DNA from: DASWZN01 sp963841635
GTDB taxonomy: Bacteria; Acidobacteriota; Terriglobia; Bryobacterales; Bryobacteraceae
Reading direction: 5' to 3'
DNA length: 64,000 bases
NCBI GenBank assembly: GCA_963841635.1
Contig: CAWJDO010000002.1
Span: 558,001 to 622,000, forward strand
A program made the translations under genes and the position numbers. Positions 59,288-64,000 of the stretch are shown here, piece by piece. Below the pieces are notes generated by a model. That model had not been told where the DNA came from, searched no databases, and saw nothing but the letters and a program-made list of their open reading frames with translations. Position 1 is the stretch's first letter. Each line of letters starts with the position of its first letter.

Positions 59288-61405
59288 ATGGCAGATTTTC
59301 GAAAATGGTTTATGGTGATCGCCGTAGTGTTGCTTGCTGCGGCTACCGCCAATGCCCAACAGGCTTACCAAATGAAGTGCAGCATGACCGGCAATCCGGA
59401 GTTGTTGCGGGTTGGTGGCCTTACCGAGCAGGTTGGCGAAGTGGATCTGAGTTGCGATTCCACCCAGCTTCCTCCGGTGCCGTCTTACGTGACGGCGCAG
59501 TTCACTCTGCAGTTCAATGCCGTGGTTACCAATTCCATCGACAGCAACAAGAGGACGATGAGTGGCGCGCTTGTGCAATACAATCTGGCGCCGTTCGCCA
59601 TCCAGAGCGCTGTCCAGGGAATCGTGGCCGCGCCGACAGCACCGGGCGTTCTTCTGTACCCGAACGTCGTGCTGCCGACCGGGACCACCTTCACCCTGCG
59701 TTTCGTCAACGTGCGCGTGGCAACCACGACGCTGACCAACGTAACGTTCAGCCCGGCCGGTTTTCCGCAGGTCGTAGCCGCGGCGTCCTCGAACTCGTAT
59801 AACCCGACTTCGTGGTCCGTCGTTTTCAATGAGCAGGTTTCCTCGGCCATCGTTGGCCAGGTCGCGGAGGACTTCACCTTCGCCGTGACCGATTGCAAGG
59901 GAGCTGCCGGTCCGTCGACCATTCCGCTGCAACAGTGCATCAACTATGGGCTGAACAGCCCCGACATCCTCGGTAACACAGCCGCTCCGGTGTATGGCGT
60001 GACCTTCACGGAACTGGCTCCGTTGAGCGTCGGCGAGTTCAAGAACATCGTCGAAGAAGACGGAACCACGATTCCGAACATCTATGCCCAGGCGGTGCCC
60101 GCGACCTATCTGTTCAATCCGCCGAGCCCGATTCTGGCAAACGACACGCCAGTGGCTTGGGGCCCGGACACGACCATTTGCGACACGGCGCATAACGGCG
60201 ATGGGGACCAGGCAGTCATCACCGAGCCGAATCCTCCCATCCCGGCTTGCACGACCAATGCCTGGATTTCCAACGGCACGCGCCTCGTGACAACGTTCAC
60301 CCTCGCCGACCCTCGGTTGGTTGGCAAGATTCACATCTGGGTCAGCTATGCGCAGACCAACAGCAAATCCGGCGCCAGGGCCCGGCTCGCCACGATCACG
60401 AGCATTACGGGCGCGGGTAACGACGATGTCGGCAACGACGGTCCCAGAGTCCCCTGCCAGGGCAACACGGGCGGCGCTGGGAATAATCGCTGGATTGAGC
60501 TTCCCGACGCTGCCGTCGAAACGGCCGCTTGGGAAGTCACCTCCGACAACGTGTCCTCCCAGGACGATCTGACTTTCGCGTGGGCCCTCACCTACGACGA
60601 AGGCACTCTGCCTTCTCTGCCCGCCGGCTCGACCTTCAGCCCGGTCACGATCACCGGCAACATCGGTCCGCTCTCCACCCTCGCTGCTGCGGCGGTGCTT
60701 GATTCCACGGACGTTCCGGCGACGGATGCCGCGGTCGTTCGCTTCAACCACGCGCCGAGCACCAGCCCGGTTAACGTCGTCATCGACCACTGCGTGACAA
60801 ACCTGCTGTTCCCGTACGTCACCAACGTGGTTGGTTTCGAGACCGGCATTGCGATCTCCAACACGTCGCTGGATACGGCTTGGAATCTGACCAATCCGCC
60901 TCCGGCCACTTTGACGGCGGCCATCGGCGCAGGCGGCGTCCTGGCTAACTTCGGGGACGCTACCAACCCGATGCCGTACAACACGACTCCGCAGGCTGGC
61001 CCCTGCAACCTGTACCTGTTCGGTTCGGCGTCCGCTGTCAACATGGGGACCACGACCGCCAGCCCGGTGCAGGCCATCGCATCGGCCACCACGCCCAGCG
61101 TCGCCGCGGGGCAGACTTTTGCCGACACGCTCACCACGATCTTCGCGTTGAACGGCGGCACGAGCCCGGTCACGATGAGCGGTTACGTGATCGCCCGTTG
61201 CGAGTTCCAGTTTGGGCATGGGTATGCCTACCTGGTCGATCCGAGCGGTCGGCCCCAGGGTTACCTGGCGCTGATCATTCCGGATCGCAACATTCTGAAT
61301 GGGGACCTCACCTCCCCGACCGGATTCACCATGACGCCGATCCGCATTGCCCAGCCGTTCAGCAATGCGCTCTTCGACGAGCAGGGCGAGGTTCTTGCTC
61401 AGTAG
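59288..61405 (+). CDS. Large secreted protein, copy A
   Basis: A 705-residue exported protein: signal peptide (FMVIAVVLLAAATANAQQ), then mainly beta-rich, Thr/Ala/Asn-rich sequence with few charges and scattered Cys pairs. The C-terminal 200 residues (LLFPYVTNVVGFETGIAISN to YLALIIPDR) match, from memory, a domain recurrent in acidobacterial exported proteins. No catalytic motif or anchor is seen. Consensus promoter, long leader and strong Shine-Dalgarno suggest high expression, as for surface-layer or other abundant exoproteins (inference). It is followed by a near-identical second copy and preceded by the type II secretion cluster, of which it may be a substrate. Confidence 0.8.
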   Translation: MADFRKWFMVIAVVLLAAATANAQQAYQMKCSMTGNPELLRVGGLTEQVGEVDLSCDSTQLPPVPSYVTAQFTLQFNAVVTNSIDSNKRTMSGALVQYNLAPFAIQSAVQGIVAAPTAPGVLLYPNVVLPTGTTFTLRFVNVRVATTTLTNVTFSPAGFPQVVAAASSNSYNPTSWSVVFNEQVSSAIVGQVAEDFTFAVTDCKGAAGPSTIPLQQCINYGLNSPDILGNTAAPVYGVTFTELAPLSVGEFKNIVEEDGTTIPNIYAQAVPATYLFNPPSPILANDTPVAWGPDTTICDTAHNGDGDQAVITEPNPPIPACTTNAWISNGTRLVTTFTLADPRLVGKIHIWVSYAQTNSKSGARARLATITSITGAGNDDVGNDGPRVPCQGNTGGAGNNRWIELPDAAVETAAWEVTSDNVSSQDDLTFAWALTYDEGTLPSLPAGSTFSPVTITGNIGPLSTLAAAAVLDSTDVPATDAAVVRFNHAPSTSPVNVVIDHCVTNLLFPYVTNVVGFETGIAISNTSLDTAWNLTNPPPATLTAAIGAGGVLANFGDATNPMPYNTTPQAGPCNLYLFGSASAVNMGTTTASPVQAIASATTPSVAAGQTFADTLTTIFALNGGTSPVTMSGYVIARCEFQFGHGYAYLVDPSGRPQGYLALIIPDRNILNGDLTSPTGFTMTPIRIAQPFSNALFDEQGEVLAQ

Positions 61406-61430
61406 CTTCGCTTAGCAGTCAAGCCAATGA

Positions 61431-61462
61431 GGGAGGGGAAGAAAATTCCCCTCCCTTTTTTT
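61431..61462 (+). terminator. Intrinsic terminator after copy A
   Basis: GGGAGGGGAA and TTCCCCTCCC form a perfect 10-bp stem with a GAAAA loop, followed by seven T. It is 25 nt after the stop codon, so copy A is a single-gene transcript and copy B needs its own promoter. Confidence 0.95.
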
Positions 61463-61617
61463 GTGCCCACTTCCTCCTTGCGCCCCTCCCTCTTCATGCC
61501 GCCTCCGGGTTTGTGCCGCCCCCGTTTCGCCAGGCTCTGAACCTCGCCATGGGCCTCCGGCCGTTCGGCGCGAGGAACCCTTTGCCAGGCAGAAACGCGG
61601 CGCGGCAGAAGGAAAAC

Positions 61618-61646
61618 TTGACATGGGGCCGCACTGAGAGAATAAT
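61618..61646 (+). promoter_or_regulatory. Promoter of the second secreted-protein gene
   Basis: TTGACA, 17 nt, AATAAT: same boxes and spacing as P2 of copy A, within otherwise partly diverged DNA. The stretch 61463-61617 before it shows no gene and no second promoter. Confidence 0.8.
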
Positions 61647-61652
61647 TGGGGC

Positions 61653-61928
61653 TTGTGCTCCGATACCAGGAAGGGCCCTGGCTTCCTGACGGGGAAGGTT
61701 TGCCCGGCATGATACCCGAGCGCGTTGTCGAACAAGAACAACAAGAGTACGTGACAAGATCCAGAGCGAAGGCAGGTGGCCGGTCGGCCCAGGTTGAAGG
61801 AAAAGCAGTGAAGCTATGGGTCGGGCCGGTGGAGAGTGCCTGTCTTTAGATCGAGATCGCCGTTCAGAGGCTCAGGTCACAAAGAGACTTCCACCAATTC
61901 AAGTTCAAATTCCACTAAGGAGAAGGAA
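61653..61928 (+). promoter_or_regulatory. Long conserved 5' leader of the second secreted-protein gene
   Basis: About 276 nt, aligning with 59007-59287 over its last 200 nt (GAACAAGAACAACAAGAG onward) with the same Shine-Dalgarno. The diverged first part has its own hairpin (GGAAGGGCCCTGGCTTCC, 61669-61686) at the matching position. Confidence 0.6.
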
Positions 61929-64000
61929 ATGGCAGATTTTCGAAAATGGTCTATGGTGATCGCCGTAGTGTTGCTAGCTGCGGCTACCGCCAATGCCCAA
62001 CAGGCTTACCAAATGAAGTGCAGCATGACCGGCAATCCGGAGTTGTTGCGGGTTGGTGGCCTTACCGAGCAGGTTGGCGAAGTGGATCTGAGTTGCGATT
62101 CCACCCAGCTTCCTGCGGTGCCGTCTTACGTGACGGCCCAGTTCACTCTGCAGTTCAATGCCGTGGTTACCAATTCCATCGACAGCAACAAGAGGACGAT
62201 GAGTGGCGCGCTTGTGCAATACAATCTGGCGCCGTTCGCCATCCAGAGCGCTGTCCAGGGAATCGTGGCCGCGCCGACAGCACCGGGCGTTCTTCTGTTC
62301 CCGAACGTCGTGCTGCCCACCGGCACCACCTTCACCGTGCGTTTCGTCAACGTGCGCGTGGCAACCACGACGCTGACCAACGTGACGTTCAGCCCGGCCG
62401 GTTTTCCGCAGGTCGTAGCCGCGGCGTCCGCGAACTCGTATAACCCGACTTCGTGGTCCGTGGTTTTCAACGAGCAGGTCTCCTCGGCCATCGTCGGCCA
62501 GGTCGCGGAGGACTTCACCTTCGCCGTGACCGATTGCAAGGGAGCTGCCGGTCCGTCGACCATTCCATTGCAACAGTGCATCGATTACACGTTGAGCAGT
62601 CCCGACCTGCCGGACACCAACGCTCCGGTATTTGGCGTGACCTTCACGGAACTGGCTCCGTTGAGCGTCGGCGAGTTCAAGAACATCGTCGAAGAGGACG
62701 GGACCACGATTCCGAACATCTATGCCCAGGCGGTGCCGGCGACCTATCTGTTCAATCCGCCGAGCCCGATCCTGGCAAACGACACCCCAGTGGCTTGGGG
62801 CCCCAACACGACCATTTGCGACACAGCGCATAACAAGACCGGGGACATGGCAGTCATCGCTGAGCCGAATCCTCCCATCCCGGCTTGCACGGACAATGCC
62901 TGGATTTCCAACGGCACGCGGCTGGTGACAACGTTCACCCTCGCCGACACGCGGTTGGTGGGCAAGATTCACATCTGGGTAAGCTATGCTCAGACCAACA
63001 GCAAATCCGGCGCCAAGGCCGTGCTCGCCACGATCACGAGCCTCACGGGCGCGGGCAACGACGATGTCTCTGCCTCCCGCTTCAGAGTCCCCTGCTCGAG
63101 CAACACGGGCGGCGCCGGGAACAATCGCTGGGTTGAGCTTCCCGACGCTGCCGTAGAAACGGCCGCTTGGGAAGTCACCGCCGACAACGTGTCCTCTCAG
63201 GACGACCTGACCTTCGCGTGGGCTCTCACGTACGACGAAGGCACTCTGCCTTCTCTGCCCGCCGGCTCGACCTTCAGCCCGGTCACGATCACCGGCAACA
63301 TCGGTCCGATCTCCACCCTCGCTGCTGCTGCGCCGCTCGCTTCCACGAGCGATCCGGCGACGGACGCCGCGGTCGTTCGCTTCAACCACACGCCGACCAC
63401 CAGCCCGGTTAACGTCGTCATCAACCACTGCGTGACGAACCTGCTGTTCCCGTACGTCACCAACGTCGTCGGCTTCGAGACCGGCATCGCAATCTCCAAT
63501 ACGTCTCTGGATACGGCTTGGAATCTCGTCAATCCGCCTCCGGCTACCTTGACGGCGGCCATCGGCGCAGGCGGTACCCTGGCTAACTTCGGGACCGCTG
63601 CCAACCCGATGCCGTACAACACGACTCCGCAGGCGGGCCCCTGCAACCTGTACCTGTTCGGTTCGGCCTCCGCTGTCAACATGGGGACCACGACCGCCAG
63701 CCCGGTGCAGGCCATCGCATCGGCCACCACGCCCAACGTCGCCGCGGGGCAGACTTTTGCCGACACGCTCACCACGATCTTCGCGTTGAACGGCGGCACG
63801 AGCCCGGTCACGATGAGCGGTTACGTGATCGCCCGCTGCGAGTTCCAGTTTGGGCATGGGTATGCCTACCTGGTCGATCCGAGCGGTCGGCCCCAGGGTT
63901 ACCTGGCGCTGATCATTCCGGATCGCAACATTCTGAATGGGGACCTCACCTCCCCGACCGGATACACCATGACGCCGATTCGCGTTGCCCAGCCGTTCAG
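61929..64000 (+). CDS. Large secreted protein, copy B (runs off the window)
   Basis: At least 690 residues; cut by the window end about 13 codons before the expected stop. It has the same signal peptide and domain order as copy A and differs by only one codon in length over the shared part. Substitutions are few and clustered: around residues 218-234 (PDLPDTNAPVFG against PDILGNTAAPVYG), about 300-310 (HNKTGDMAVIAEP), about 380-392 (VSASRFRVPCSSN) and about 465-480 (APLASTSDPATD). The rest is nearly identical, indicating recent tandem duplication or gene conversion. Confidence 0.8.
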   Translation, partial: MADFRKWSMVIAVVLLAAATANAQQAYQMKCSMTGNPELLRVGGLTEQVGEVDLSCDSTQLPAVPSYVTAQFTLQFNAVVTNSIDSNKRTMSGALVQYNLAPFAIQSAVQGIVAAPTAPGVLLFPNVVLPTGTTFTVRFVNVRVATTTLTNVTFSPAGFPQVVAAASANSYNPTSWSVVFNEQVSSAIVGQVAEDFTFAVTDCKGAAGPSTIPLQQCIDYTLSSPDLPDTNAPVFGVTFTELAPLSVGEFKNIVEEDGTTIPNIYAQAVPATYLFNPPSPILANDTPVAWGPNTTICDTAHNKTGDMAVIAEPNPPIPACTDNAWISNGTRLVTTFTLADTRLVGKIHIWVSYAQTNSKSGAKAVLATITSLTGAGNDDVSASRFRVPCSSNTGGAGNNRWVELPDAAVETAAWEVTADNVSSQDDLTFAWALTYDEGTLPSLPAGSTFSPVTITGNIGPISTLAAAAPLASTSDPATDAAVVRFNHTPTTSPVNVVINHCVTNLLFPYVTNVVGFETGIAISNTSLDTAWNLVNPPPATLTAAIGAGGTLANFGTAANPMPYNTTPQAGPCNLYLFGSASAVNMGTTTASPVQAIASATTPNVAAGQTFADTLTTIFALNGGTSPVTMSGYVIARCEFQFGHGYAYLVDPSGRPQGYLALIIPDRNILNGDLTSPTGYTMTPIRVAQPF

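Noticed and set aside
59258..61219. 653-codon minus-strand frame opposite secreted copy A (and a similar 627-codon one opposite copy B)
   Set aside because: Both are shadows caused by the codon usage of the sense genes; the sense strand has promoter, Shine-Dalgarno, signal peptide and terminator, and the antisense products are Arg/Gly-rich with no start signal.

Overview
The window is GC-rich, densely coded bacterial chromosome. It looks like an acidobacterium of the Solibacter/Bryobacter type. That placement is inferred from gene content: an alternative complex III plus caa3 oxidase operon, an FtsX/MacB-type permease of the kind expanded in Acidobacteria, a secreted-protein C-terminal domain I associate with acidobacterial exported proteins, and several families of short palindromic repeats. 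No rRNA, tRNA, IS element, prophage or CRISPR array was seen.

Layout. 1-6395: a small membrane protein, a decayed methyltransferase-like remnant, ku, a membrane sulfatase-like protein and, convergent to them, ligD with a second free-standing LigD phosphoesterase gene. 6423-18767 (minus strand): a twelve-gene respiratory operon, actABCDEF, a small membrane protein, a SCO copper chaperone and ctaCDEF. It would take electrons from quinol to O2 through cytochrome c. A sigma-70-like promoter lies just upstream of actA. 18967-29259: mixed housekeeping and stress genes (HIT hydrolase, two PF04020-type membrane proteins behind a sigma-54-like promoter, glycine-zipper protein, ThuA protein, methyltransferase, rlmN, M16 protease, PP2C phosphatase, a DGPF/YCII protein with an ECF42-like sigma factor, alpha/beta hydrolase). 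29260-30207: remnants and a DUF4160/DUF2442 pair. 30225-44616: permease with a 3' frameshift, DMT transporter, HtrA protease, a peptidoglycan-binding-like protein with alanine dehydrogenase, PA14 protein, YprB-like exonuclease, ABC-F ATPase, Mrp ATPase and quinone oxidoreductase.

44776-57805 is a compact plus-strand cluster: ECF sigma factor, anti-sigma factor, a secreted protein, then a type II secretion-like set in the order E-F-G-H-I-J-K-L-M-C-D. Nearly every gene overlaps the next by 4 bases (ATGA or TTGA). After it come an Ala/Thr-repeat protein and two tandem, nearly identical large secreted proteins (705 aa and more than 690 aa). The two copies share a consensus promoter and a leader of about 280 nt; a strong intrinsic terminator ends the first. 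The simplest reading is a sigma-controlled secretion machine next to candidate surface or secreted products.

The most unusual signal is the short palindromic repeats (about 30-110 bp, at least three families). Several sit exactly between an ATGA-coupled start codon and the conserved start of the protein. As a result gspH, gspJ, gspK and the SCO gene carry in-frame, repeat-encoded N-terminal leaders of about 30-47 residues, including prepilin leaders far longer than those of the sister pseudopilins GspG (11) and GspI (4).
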